Origin: Candidatus Methylomirabilota bacterium
GTDB lineage: Bacteria > Methylomirabilota > Methylomirabilia > Methylomirabilales > Methylomirabilaceae
Assembly (NCBI GenBank): GCA_003105305.1
Contig: PQAQ01000246.1
Coordinates: forward strand, 1 to 14,142
Direction: 5' to 3'
Length of the DNA stretch: 14,142 bases
Shown here one piece after another: positions 1 to 6,269 of this stretch. The first letter of the stretch is position 1. Every line of letters starts with the position of its first letter. The notes beneath the pieces are model-generated. The model saw only the letters and a program-made list of their open reading frames with translations. It was not told where the DNA came from and searched no databases. Position numbers and translations under genes: made by a program.

Positions 1-230
1 AGCGAGTAGTGGGCCCCGACGTGATAGAGCCGTCGGCACCCCTTGCACGCGCGTCGCAGTGATTCCTTATCGAGGAGATCGCCGAAGGCGAGGTCGATAT
101 CGAGGCCGTCGAGGTTTTGCAGGTCGCTGCCGCGTCGGGCCAGCGCCCGAACGGTGTGGCCGTCCGACAACAACAGTCGGACCACGGCGGCACCGACGAA
201 GCCGGTCCCGCCCGTAACAAGGGTCAACAT
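1..230 (-). CDS. hpnA: HpnA-like NAD-dependent sugar epimerase, N-terminal part (runs off left edge)
   Basis: The reverse strand from 230 reads 76 complete codons and leaves the window still open. The protein begins MLTLVTGGTGFVGAAVVRLL, the first beta-strand and glycine-rich TGGTGFVG loop of an extended short-chain dehydrogenase Rossmann fold. It continues with GSDLQNLDGLDIDLAFGDL and an LYHVGAHYS segment, the pattern of the hopanoid-associated epimerase HpnA and its close dihydroflavonol-reductase-like relatives. The catalytic YxxxK lies outside the window, so activity cannot be judged. Family knowledge places HpnA in the hopanoid biosynthesis gene set, acting on a nucleotide or hopanoid-linked sugar in the cytoplasm; that role is inferred. 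ATG 230 is chosen because family members start just before the VTG strand. No strong ribosome binding site precedes it, and the frame stays open upstream until a TGA near 340. Other NAD-dependent epimerases remain possible. Confidence 0.8.
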   Translation of the reverse strand, partial: MLTLVTGGTGFVGAAVVRLLLSDGHTVRALARRGSDLQNLDGLDIDLAFGDLLDKESLRRACKGCRRLYHVGAHYS

Positions 231-558
231 GGCTTCGATGATACGGGAGCGGCGCTGTTTAGGCAACAGGCATTGTGGGTCCAACGACAAAGTTAGATAT
301 TGCCGAGAGCCACATGTAGCTTCGTCCCCCTGCTCACCTCACCTCCTGAAGGTTTGGCGCCAACGCCCTCACTGACCTTGAGGCCTGTTTATCGAGCCTT
401 ATTACCAACGGCCCCCCCCAAGCGGCATCCATATACATAGGAAGCAGAAAGACCGTTGTCCAACAATTGGATCAATTGGATCAATAATCTCAGCTACTCG
501 CGGATGCGGCAGCAACCACTTAAACCGCGAGAGGACTTAACCGGCTTGGCGTCCGTTG
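231..558. other. Intergenic region, hpnA upstream side
   Basis: No convincing gene is seen here. The stretch holds a run of eight C at about 412-419, a two-copy 9-bp tandem repeat (AATTGGATC) at 465-482, and a 7-bp inverted repeat (CTCGCGG at 497-503, CCGCGAG at 525-531) with a 21-base loop. The inverted repeat lies just downstream of the lipoprotein gene and could be a weak terminator, but no T-run follows it. On the minus strand a near-perfect Shine-Dalgarno sequence (AGGAGGTGAG, about 338-347) is followed only by a 14-codon ORF. Confidence 0.5.
465..482. repeat. Two-copy 9-bp tandem repeat AATTGGATC
   Basis: AATTGGATC occurs at 465-473 and again at 474-482, followed by the related AATAATC. 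Each unit contains an ATTG-gat-CAAT half-palindrome, so it could be a binding site upstream of hpnA. Two short copies may equally be chance. Confidence 0.4.
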
Positions 559-1230
559 TCACCGTTTAGTATAACCGTGGAGAGCATCCAGGCGCGTCAC
601 GAACCGCGCGGCCCATCTGTCTATAACCTGTTTGGCATGCCCATACGTTTGCAGGCCGGCTGTTATCCCCAGTCGTGCCCCCGATTCCGAGTCCACCGCC
701 GCCCCGAGCCGCTCGCCTGAGACGGAGTCAACCATCTCCCCTTCCATTGCCGCGCCGCCCAGCCCGATGCCGGTCAACTTCGTTGCGGGGTGGATGTTCG
801 CCAAGGGCGCCGTCTTGGAGATGTCGGTGATGGCGATTCGCACACGGGCCACACCCGGTCCAGGCGCCGTGACCACCTGGTACCGTCCGGTCTCCGACAC
901 CGCCTTCGCGAGCTGATCATGGAAGTAATCCGTAAGCTTTTTGAGCTCTGCAGGATCGATCGCAGTGCCTTTGGCATTCGGAGCGAAGTGGACGACGACC
1001 GGCTCGATAATAAACTGCTTGTACTGCTTGAGGATCTCGACCGGCGCCCGCCATGTCATTGCCCCCTCAACGGCCGGATCCGGCCGCAACAGCGAATAAT
1101 CTCGGAGGAAGCCGGAATGAGTGACCTGAGGGGCGCCGGTACACCCCACCACAATGGCACCAACAATGAGAGACCCGGTGGCGCTTCGGAAGAACGGGAA
1201 TGCGGTCTGTTGCTGCTTGCACCATAGCAT
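559..1230 (-). CDS. DUF3313-type lipoprotein
   Basis: This 223-residue protein has a hydrophobic segment (about 19-29, SLIVGAIVVG) ending in Cys30, a lipobox-like VVGC. It is therefore predicted to be a lipoprotein exported by Sec and anchored by Cys30. The mature part matches the DUF3313 family pattern: SGFLRDYSLLRPDP (39-52), a central IIEPVVVHFAP (74-84), a DPAELKKLTDYFHDQL helix (92-107), RYQVVTAPGPGVARVRIAITD (116-136) and a C-terminal RWAARFVTRLD helix. The function of DUF3313 proteins is not established and none is claimed. Residues 168-188 contain a near-duplicate, DSVSGERLG then DSESGARLG. The start is well supported by AAAGGAGA about 8 bases upstream of ATG 1230. It lies downstream of dnaA in the same direction, but a 358-bp gap suggests its own promoter. 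Confidence 0.75.
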   Translation of the reverse strand: MLWCKQQQTAFPFFRSATGSLIVGAIVVGCTGAPQVTHSGFLRDYSLLRPDPAVEGAMTWRAPVEILKQYKQFIIEPVVVHFAPNAKGTAIDPAELKKLTDYFHDQLAKAVSETGRYQVVTAPGPGVARVRIAITDISKTAPLANIHPATKLTGIGLGGAAMEGEMVDSVSGERLGAAVDSESGARLGITAGLQTYGHAKQVIDRWAARFVTRLDALHGYTKR

Positions 1231-1588
1231 GATCGATCTCCTTTCTCCTGGGTTACCCTTGTTGGATCCACGACCCTGATTCGTTTCGTTCCTCCTGTAT
1301 GCGCATGAGTGACAGCTAACCCCGCGTCGGCAACGGTTTACAGACAGAGCGGTACGACTTATCTACAACATACACTCAATTATGATAAGTTATGGACCAA
1401 GACGAGTAAATCCTTGAATGGCGGAGAAATCCCTGACCAGGATCAAGGAGAGCGATAAGCCCATTCTCAAAACGTCATCCACCCCTCCGCAAGCGAAGGA
1501 GACAGTATCCGATGATTTGATCGCTGTTTTCTCCCTGTTTAGGGGCGGGAATAGGCCGTTGTGAGCTGTTAGCTATCGCCTGAGCGTC
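1231..1588. other. Intergenic region between dnaA and the lipoprotein gene
   Basis: The stretch contains an AT-rich core (about 1358-1400) inside otherwise GC-rich DNA. It includes TTATCTACA at 1359-1367, one mismatch from a DnaA box, and TATGAT at 1381-1386, a good -10 match on the plus strand with only a poor -35 (TTATCT, 1359-1364). On the minus strand TAGATA with TTATCA 17 bp upstream is an equally weak promoter candidate for the lipoprotein gene. A small CCCT-aaac-AGGG hairpin near 1535 is too weak to call a terminator for dnaA. A 48-codon plus-strand ORF is listed separately. Confidence 0.4.
1418..1564 (+). CDS. Candidate 48-aa small ORF, unrecognised
   Basis: ATG 1418 opens a 48-codon frame ending with TGA at 1562-1564. 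The peptide begins MAEKSLTRIKESDKPILKTS and ends in a short hydrophobic stretch, DDLIAVFSLF. It lies in the gap between two minus-strand genes, so it is not the shadow of another gene. A -10-like TATGAT (1381-1386) sits at a suitable distance upstream. Against it: no clear Shine-Dalgarno sequence (only GACGAG about 11 bases upstream), no recognised family, and short ORFs of this size arise by chance. I do not recognise it. Confidence 0.22.
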   Translation: MAEKSLTRIKESDKPILKTSSTPPQAKETVSDDLIAVFSLFRGGNRPL

Positions 1589-2974
1589 CTAAGTGGTAAT
1601 CGCTTGCGAGAGGGATTCGATCTGCCGTCGGAAGGCCTCATCGCTCGTCAGCTTCTGCTTGATCTTTTCACAGGAATGGATGACGGTCGTATGATCCTTT
1701 CCGCCAAACGCCTCGCCGATCACCGGCAGTGAAGAAGGGGTCAGCGTGCGGCTGAGATACATGGCGACCTGGCGCGGCAGGACGACGCCCCAATTTCTTT
1801 CCTTGGATTTGAGGTCTTCGACCTTGACCCGATAGAAGTCGGCGACTGCCTGTTGGATGGCGGGCAGTGTAATGACCTTGGCCCGTTCGGCGTTCAGATC
1901 CTTCAATGTCTCCTGGGCAAGTTCCAGCGTGATGTCTCGACCCGTCATTGACGCGTAGGCGACAAGGCGAACCAACGAGCCTTCCAGCTCTCGAATGTTT
2001 GATTGGACGTTCTTGGCGATGAACAGCGAGACATCATCCGGAAGACGCACGCCCTCTGCCTGCGCTTTCTTCCGGATGATCGCAGCCTTCGTCTCGAGGT
2101 CGGGTGGCTGGATGTCGGCGATCAGACCCCACTCAAACCTGGAGCGCAACCGTTCCTCCAGCGTGGGAATCTCTCGCGGCAGGCTGTCGGAGGAGATGAC
2201 AATCTGTTTTGAGGAATCGTACAATTCATTGAAGGTATGGAAAAACTCCTCCTGGGTCCGCTCCTTACCCGCAATAAACTGGATGTCGTCGATCAGCAGC
2301 AGGTCAAGGCTGCGGTAGCGATTTCGGAATTCACCGGTAGAATCGAATCGAATGGCATTAATCAGATCGTTCGTAAACTTCTCCGACGAGACATAGGACA
2401 GTTTGAGTCGGTTGTTACGCTTGAGAACCAGGTGGCCGATGGCGTGCAACAAATGAGTCTTCCCCAAACCGACACCGCCGTAGATAAAGAGCGGGTTGTA
2501 CGCTTTCGAAAGCTGCTCGGCTACGGCGAGGCAGCCGGCATGGGCAAACTGGCTGGAGCTGCCGACAACGAAGTTCTCGAAGGTGTACTTCGGATTGAGG
2601 ATTGCGACCTCGTTTCGATATCGCTTCACCGGTCGTCTGGCGACCGGCTCCGGCCTCCCTTCCGGCTCTCCATGCCCGGTCGACTCAGCAACACGGAGGA
2701 CTACCTCGACGCCGGTAAACATCAGATCGGCGAATGCCGATTTGAGGACGCTCAGATGGTGGTCTTCGAACCACTCCTTAAAGAATTGATTCGGGAGCCG
2801 AACAGTGACGCGCGAGCCCTCCAATGACTCCAGGGTCAGCGGGCGGAACCAGTTCTCAAAACTTTGGCGTGTGACCTTACCCTGAATGGTCGCCAACGCC
2901 TCTTTCCAGATGTCATCCGCCTTCGCCGGGGGCCTGGTCGGGTTCGCCATCGTGCCTTGACCGTTGTTATCCAC
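1589..2974 (-). CDS. dnaA: Chromosomal replication initiator protein DnaA
   Basis: DnaA binds DnaA boxes at the origin, forms an ATP-dependent filament and opens the duplex. All domains are visible (numbering from GTG 2974): domain I about 20-95 (IWKEALATIQ, FENWFRPL), a short linker about 96-122, AAA+ domain III from YTFENFVVG (130-138) with Walker A GGVGLGKT (166-173), Walker B LLLIDD (225-230), sensor I IVISSDSLP and the arginine-finger box LEERLRSRFEWGL, then the DNA-binding domain IV with the signature GKDHTTVIHSCEKI (425-438). Length 461 aa is normal. GTG 2974 is preferred because AGGAGG (2981-2986) stands 6 bases before it. The longer ATG 2989 would start immediately before that AGGAGG and read through it; ATG 2950 has only a weak AAGG. 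The basic loop before PRQVAMYL reads SKERNWGVVL, with W where R or K is usual. Gene neighbours dnaN, recF and gyrB are not adjacent. Confidence 0.97.
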   Translation of the reverse strand: MDNNGQGTMANPTRPPAKADDIWKEALATIQGKVTRQSFENWFRPLTLESLEGSRVTVRLPNQFFKEWFEDHHLSVLKSAFADLMFTGVEVVLRVAESTGHGEPEGRPEPVARRPVKRYRNEVAILNPKYTFENFVVGSSSQFAHAGCLAVAEQLSKAYNPLFIYGGVGLGKTHLLHAIGHLVLKRNNRLKLSYVSSEKFTNDLINAIRFDSTGEFRNRYRSLDLLLIDDIQFIAGKERTQEEFFHTFNELYDSSKQIVISSDSLPREIPTLEERLRSRFEWGLIADIQPPDLETKAAIIRKKAQAEGVRLPDDVSLFIAKNVQSNIRELEGSLVRLVAYASMTGRDITLELAQETLKDLNAERAKVITLPAIQQAVADFYRVKVEDLKSKERNWGVVLPRQVAMYLSRTLTPSSLPVIGEAFGGKDHTTVIHSCEKIKQKLTSDEAFRRQIESLSQAITT

Positions 2975-2975
2975 A
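2967..2975 (+). promoter_or_regulatory. DnaA box overlapping the dnaA start codon
   Basis: A perfect TTATCCACA covers the GTG start codon of dnaA (2972-2974). DnaA bound here would sit in the first transcribed bases of its own gene, which fits the known negative autoregulation of dnaA in other bacteria; the repression itself is inferred. Confidence 0.6.
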
Positions 2976-2980
2976 GGACG

Positions 2981-2986
2981 CCTCCT
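2981..2986 (-). promoter_or_regulatory. Shine-Dalgarno site deciding the dnaA start
   Basis: AGGAGG on the minus strand lies 6 bases before GTG 2974. It also lies immediately after the in-frame ATG 2987-2989, which argues that this ATG is not the start. Confidence 0.65.
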
Positions 2987-3005
2987 CATGCAACATAGTG
3001 AAACT

Positions 3006-3014
3006 ATTATGACA
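3006..3014 (-). promoter_or_regulatory. Extended -10 promoter candidate for dnaA
   Basis: The minus strand reads TGTCATAAT, that is, an extended -10 TGn followed by CATAAT (five of six matches to TATAAT). No good -35 is found at 16-18 bp, which extended -10 promoters tolerate. Transcription would begin near 2999, giving a leader of about 25 bases that contains the AGGAGG site. The site lies inside the origin region. Confidence 0.4.
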
Positions 3015-3070
3015 TCTCTGCATAACTCCCGAGGAATCGCTCCCAGACGCAGTTTCTATTGTCCACAGAC

Positions 3071-3090
3071 TTATCCACAGATGTGGATAA
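3071..3090. repeat. Perfect inverted pair of DnaA boxes
   Basis: TTATCCACA at 3071-3079 faces TGTGGATAA at 3082-3090 across two bases (GA), making a 9-bp perfect inverted repeat. A third, one-mismatch box (3059-3067) lies 3 bases to the left in direct orientation. Closely packed DnaA boxes are typical of sites where DnaA filaments start. Confidence 0.8.
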
Positions 3091-3211
3091 GGCGTAAGTA
3101 GCTGTCCCCCCTCATAAAGGGAACGATCGCCCCAGGCGAGTAACTGATTCGATAGACAAGGCTGCTGTGGAAAACCGTATTCCATGTGTGATTACCGGCA
3201 TTGAGTCGTTG

Positions 3212-3225
3212 AAGAGACGTCTCTT
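3212..3225. repeat. Perfect 14-bp palindrome AAGAGACGTCTCTT
   Basis: The two 7-bp halves abut with no spacer, which is more like a dimeric protein binding site than a terminator hairpin (only 5 stem pairs with an ACGT loop, then TT). It lies between the DnaA-box cluster and the aminotransferase operon. Its role is unknown. Confidence 0.5.
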
Positions 3226-3397
3226 TTAGCCCACCCTATCACGACTGTCAAGGTCATTTTCGAGCTTGAGAAACTAATCATTTGTGTGGACTCAACCGCT
3301 GTATTTACAAGGCACACATGTATGACCGTGGCTGATGCGATCGTCGTCAGACAATCAGGCAGCCCGGTAACGGCTTGTCTCGGCACAACGGGCCGCG

Positions 3398-3426
3398 TTG
3401 ACAGTGCGAGGAGGGCATGGTACGTT
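3398..3426 (+). promoter_or_regulatory. Weak promoter candidate for the aminotransferase operon
   Basis: A perfect -35 TTGACA (3398-3403) is followed after 17 bp by TACGTT (3421-3426), which keeps the first, second and last bases of TATAAT. Initiation near 3433 would leave a leader of about 90 bases before TTG 3523 and would exclude the small ORF that starts at 3417. The rest of 3181-3397 shows no gene. Confidence 0.28.
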
Positions 3427-3536
3427 CTCCATGTCGCGTTCCGGGTGGCGGGATTAAAGATATTGCGACCCCATGCGCGACACACGAGCCGCTGCATTCA
3501 CCGACCCGAGGAGAGCAGAACATTGAAGGGACATAA
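3417..3536 (+). CDS. Candidate 39-aa upstream ORF overlapping the aminotransferase start
   Basis: ATG 3417 is preceded by GAGGAGGG (3408-3415) immediately upstream, one of the strongest Shine-Dalgarno matches in the window although the spacing is short (1-2 bases from the last G). The frame runs 39 codons (MVRSPCRVPGGGIKDIATPC...) to TAA at 3534-3536. It overlaps the proposed TTG start of the aminotransferase (3523) in another frame, an arrangement that could couple translation of the two. It resembles no family I know. It may be a leader peptide or chance. Confidence 0.25.
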   Translation: MVRSPCRVPGGGIKDIATPCATHEPLHSPTRGEQNIEGT

Positions 3537-4890
3537 GGCATCAATCTGCGAACAGTTCCGCCGCACCCATCCTCGTTCGGAGGCACTGTTCCGTCAGGCC
3601 ACGACGGTTATTGCCGGCGGCCTGACCCACGACATCCGGCACCTCCAACCTTTCCCAATCTATGTCGATCGGGCCAGTGGCTGTCGAAAGTGGGACCTCG
3701 ACGGCTACGAGTTGATCGACTACTGGATGGGACACGGGGCGCTCATCCTGGGTCACAACTCCTCGGCTGTCCAACACGCGATTACCGAACAGCTCGGCCG
3801 CGGAACCCACTATGGTGCCTGTCACGAGTTGGAGATTCGGTGGGCCGAGCAGGTGCTTAAGCTTATGCCCTGGATCGATCGAGTCCGCTTTGTCGGCTCC
3901 GGAACTGAGGCGACGCTGCTGGCGATCCGGCTCGCCAGGGCCGCGACCAGGAGAGACAAGATCATCAAGTTTCAAGGCCATTTTCACGGTTGGCACGACT
4001 ATGCGGCAATTGCAATCCGTCCGCCCTTTGATCGACCGGCGTCAGCCGGCGTACCGCGAGGCGTCCAGGACGACATCCTCGTCTGCCCACCAAACGACTG
4101 GGACGCGTTCACAATGCTGGCTGCTGGCCGGGAAGATATCGCCGGTGTAATCCTGGAGCCGGCAGGCGGCAGTTGCGGGACGATCCCTGTCGATCACAGC
4201 TTTCTGAGACAACTTCGAAATTTTACTCGAGCCCGAGGCGTCGTCCTCATCTTTGACGAGGTGATCAGCGGCTTCCGATTTGCCCCCGGTGGCGCCCAGC
4301 AGCGCTACGGGATCTACGCAGATCTGACGACGCTGGCTAAGATCCTGGCCGGAGGTCTGCCTGGCGGGGCAGTCGTCGGCAGCGCTCTCCTGATGGACCA
4401 ACTGGCATTCAGGGACGATCAGACCTGGAATCGGGAAGAGCGGGTATGGCATGCCGGAACTTTCAACGCGAACCCGCTCTCAGCGGCAGCGGGCCTGGCG
4501 ACGCTCCCGCTTTTGGCCGACGGCCAAATCCAGAGTAGAGCCGATCGCGCCGGACAGATGCTGCGGGACGGCATCAATCAAGTTATCGCGCAACTTGGGA
4601 TAGACGCCTGCGTCTATGGTGACTCGTCAATCGTGAATCTCTTCCTCCAACCTCATCGGTACGGCCTTGTCCTCGACCGACCCGCCTCTCAACTCGATCA
4701 CCGTCTCCTGATGGATCACCCGAACCAGGATGCGTATCACCGGCTACGCTGTGCGCTGATCCTGAACGGCGTTGACTTTCCTCTTCTTCACGGGTGGGTC
4801 TCGGCCGCCCACTCGGATGAGGACCTGGAAAAGACGATCCGAGCCTTTGAGGCTGCACTCCGCCTGATGCAGGACGAAGGCACGTTGTAG
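3523..4890 (+). CDS. Class III PLP aminotransferase, glutamate-1-semialdehyde aminomutase-like
   Basis: This 455-residue protein belongs to the fold-type I, class III aminotransferases and resembles HemL-type glutamate-1-semialdehyde 2,1-aminomutase. Visible motifs (from TTG 3523): WDLDGYELIDYWMGHGALILGH (57-78), SGTEA for cofactor phosphate binding (126-130), FQGHFHGWHDY (150-160), EPAGGSCG (212-219), DEVISGFRF with the Asp that contacts the pyridine ring (245-253), the Schiff-base Lys273 in TLAKILAGGLPGG, and HAGTFNANP (310-318). Canonical HemL has GCYHG and GKIIGGGMP at these places, so this is probably a relative with another amino donor or acceptor. TTG 3523 is chosen because GAGGAG (3508-3513) precedes it at 9 bases and the protein begins where the family does; the open frame reaches back to 3286 but that extension has no family character. 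The two flavoprotein genes follow 11 bp downstream, suggesting glyoxylate or a related oxo-acid as partner substrate (inference). Confidence 0.85.
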   Translation: MKGHKASICEQFRRTHPRSEALFRQATTVIAGGLTHDIRHLQPFPIYVDRASGCRKWDLDGYELIDYWMGHGALILGHNSSAVQHAITEQLGRGTHYGACHELEIRWAEQVLKLMPWIDRVRFVGSGTEATLLAIRLARAATRRDKIIKFQGHFHGWHDYAAIAIRPPFDRPASAGVPRGVQDDILVCPPNDWDAFTMLAAGREDIAGVILEPAGGSCGTIPVDHSFLRQLRNFTRARGVVLIFDEVISGFRFAPGGAQQRYGIYADLTTLAKILAGGLPGGAVVGSALLMDQLAFRDDQTWNREERVWHAGTFNANPLSAAAGLATLPLLADGQIQSRADRAGQMLRDGINQVIAQLGIDACVYGDSSIVNLFLQPHRYGLVLDRPASQLDHRLLMDHPNQDAYHRLRCALILNGVDFPLLHGWVSAAHSDEDLEKTIRAFEAALRLMQDEGTL

Positions 4891-4901
4891 CGCCCCACAC
4901 C

Positions 4902-6263
4902 GTGAACTCGGAACGCCTCACACGAGCGCTGGCTGGGATCTTGGGAGCCGACCATGTCCTTGCGGCGGAGATCTGTGCTTCATATGCTATCGACGATCAC
5001 GTTCCAAAAGCAGTCGCCTTCCCTGGAGATGCGCAGGAACTCGCCGAGGTAATGCGGTTCGCGTCGTCCGAAGAGTTGTCGGTCATCCCGTGGGGAAGCG
5101 GCACGACGATCGGCCTTGGGGGCATCCCGGCGCGGGTCGATCTGGTTGTTGGGCTCACGCGGCTGAACCGGATTATCGACCACGAACCGGGCGATCTGAC
5201 GGCAACCTTCCAGGCTGGGATTCTGCTTCGGGAGGTTCAGGCGGCGCTTTGCCGCAGCGGCCAGTTTCTCCCCTTCGATCCGGCAGGCTGCGAGCGAAGG
5301 ACCATCGGCGGCATCCTTGCCACACATTCGAGCGGCCCGTGGCGGCACCGGTATGGGACCGCTCGCGACCTGGTCATCGGGATTCGCATCGTTCATGCCG
5401 ACGGCGCAATCACGAAGGGCGGCGCGAAGGTCGTCAAGAACGTCAGCGGGTACGATATGAACAAACTCTACATCGGCTCGCTGGGAACGCTCGGAATCAT
5501 TGTTGAAGCGACGTTTAGGCTCTATCCGTTACCGGACGTAGAGCGGACATGGATTGCGGCATTCCCAACCGGCGACGCGGCTGCTCGCGCGTTGACTCAG
5601 ATCCTCCATTCCACCATTGTCTGTACCAGGGTTGAACTGCTCTCGACCATTGCGGCGCAATCCGCCTGCAGACAGGCCGGCTGCGACGTTCCGGCCGGAG
5701 CTGTCGCGGCGGCGCTGTCCGTGGGAGGTGTGCCAGAGGCGGTAGAGACCCAGATCGCGGCTATCGGGACGCTCTGCCGGCGGGAGGGGGCGTCGGCAGG
5801 ATGCCTCGTAGAGGGCAGCGCGCAGACCATTCTCTGGAAGACGATCTGCGATTTTCCATCAACGAGTGACGATCGTCTGTCCTGGACGACGCTAAAAGCA
5901 AGCGTCCTGCCGACACAGGTTGTCGATACGATTCGCCATACTGACGCGCTCGTCGGACGTCTCGGTCTGGAATCCGCCGCTATCGCAGAGGCCGGGTGCG
6001 GGATCATCCGGCTGCATTGGACGGATGCGCAGAGTCCGGCGGCCAGCGATCCGCTCTCCATCGCCAAGGGGATCACAGACCTTCGAGGCTGGATCACAGA
6101 CCGTGGCGGAAGCCTGGTGATCCTGTCGGCGCCGCCGGCGATCAAGACCGCCACCGATGTGTGGGGTCCGGTCGGTAACGCCCTACCTCTGATGTGGACT
6201 CTCAAGCGGCAGTTCGACCCCAAAGGCCTCCTCAACCCGGGTCGTTTTGTTGGAGGAATATAG
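4902..6263 (+). CDS. glcE: FAD-binding oxidoreductase, glycolate oxidase subunit GlcE-like
   Basis: The protein (453 aa) is a PCMH-type FAD-binding oxidoreductase. The FAD-binding loop PWGSGTTIGLGG is at 63-74, the GlcE-type signature GGAKVVKNVSGYDMNKLY at 173-190 and GSLGTLG at 192-198. It ends FDPKGLLNPGRFVGGI, the usual C-terminus of this superfamily. GlcE is an FAD subunit of membrane-associated glycolate oxidase GlcDEF, which oxidises glycolate to glyoxylate. At 453 aa it is about 100 residues longer than the enterobacterial protein, with a fuller substrate-domain region (about 215-430) rich in Cys but without an iron-sulfur motif. GTG 4902 starts 11 bases after the aminotransferase stop without a good ribosome binding site, so translational coupling is likely. 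The next gene begins 6 bases after its stop. D-lactate dehydrogenase-type activity cannot be excluded. Confidence 0.82.
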   Translation: MNSERLTRALAGILGADHVLAAEICASYAIDDHVPKAVAFPGDAQELAEVMRFASSEELSVIPWGSGTTIGLGGIPARVDLVVGLTRLNRIIDHEPGDLTATFQAGILLREVQAALCRSGQFLPFDPAGCERRTIGGILATHSSGPWRHRYGTARDLVIGIRIVHADGAITKGGAKVVKNVSGYDMNKLYIGSLGTLGIIVEATFRLYPLPDVERTWIAAFPTGDAAARALTQILHSTIVCTRVELLSTIAAQSACRQAGCDVPAGAVAAALSVGGVPEAVETQIAAIGTLCRREGASAGCLVEGSAQTILWKTICDFPSTSDDRLSWTTLKASVLPTQVVDTIRHTDALVGRLGLESAAIAEAGCGIIRLHWTDAQSPAASDPLSIAKGITDLRGWITDRGGSLVILSAPPAIKTATDVWGPVGNALPLMWTLKRQFDPKGLLNPGRFVGGI

Positions 6264-6269
6264 CCGACA

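Larger units (their letters stand above)
2960..3180. other. Candidate chromosomal replication origin (oriC) with DnaA-box cluster
   Basis: Perfect TTATCCACA boxes lie at 2967-2975 (plus), 3071-3079 (plus) and 3082-3090 (minus). Variant boxes are TTGTCCACA at 3059-3067 (plus), TTTTCCACA at 3166-3174 (minus) and TTATGCAGA at 3017-3025 (minus). Three perfect 9-mers within 125 bp next to dnaA is far above chance. An AT-rich patch at about 2990-3025 could be the unwinding element, though it is short and overlaps the dnaA promoter. All genes in the window are transcribed away from this point, as expected for leading-strand genes on both sides of an origin. Origins beside dnaA are the common bacterial arrangement. 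Confidence 0.8.

Noticed and set aside
331..347. Perfect Shine-Dalgarno sequence on the minus strand (AGGAGGTGAG)
   Set aside because: Only a 14-codon ORF follows (GTG 337), and the frame of the epimerase is not continuous with it beyond a TGA.
43..375. Plus-strand ORF of 110 codons at the left end
   Set aside because: It overlaps the reverse-strand epimerase, whose Rossmann motif is clear. The Arg/Ser/Pro-rich translation is typical of a shadow frame.
497..531. Inverted repeat CTCGCGG/CCGCGAG as a terminator
   Set aside because: The loop is 21 bases and no T-run follows on either strand.
1359..1367. TTATCTACA as a second origin
   Set aside because: It is a single one-mismatch box with no cluster; the perfect boxes are all next to the 5' end of dnaA.
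2237..2827. 196-codon plus-strand ORF
   Set aside because: It is fully antisense to the conserved AAA+ and N-terminal domains of dnaA and shows no recognisable family.
3286..3522. 79-residue N-terminal extension of the aminotransferase (ATG-less frame opening upstream, start at GTG 3286)
   Set aside because: It has no family character and lies in intergenic DNA; TTG 3523 has a good ribosome binding site and gives the normal family start.
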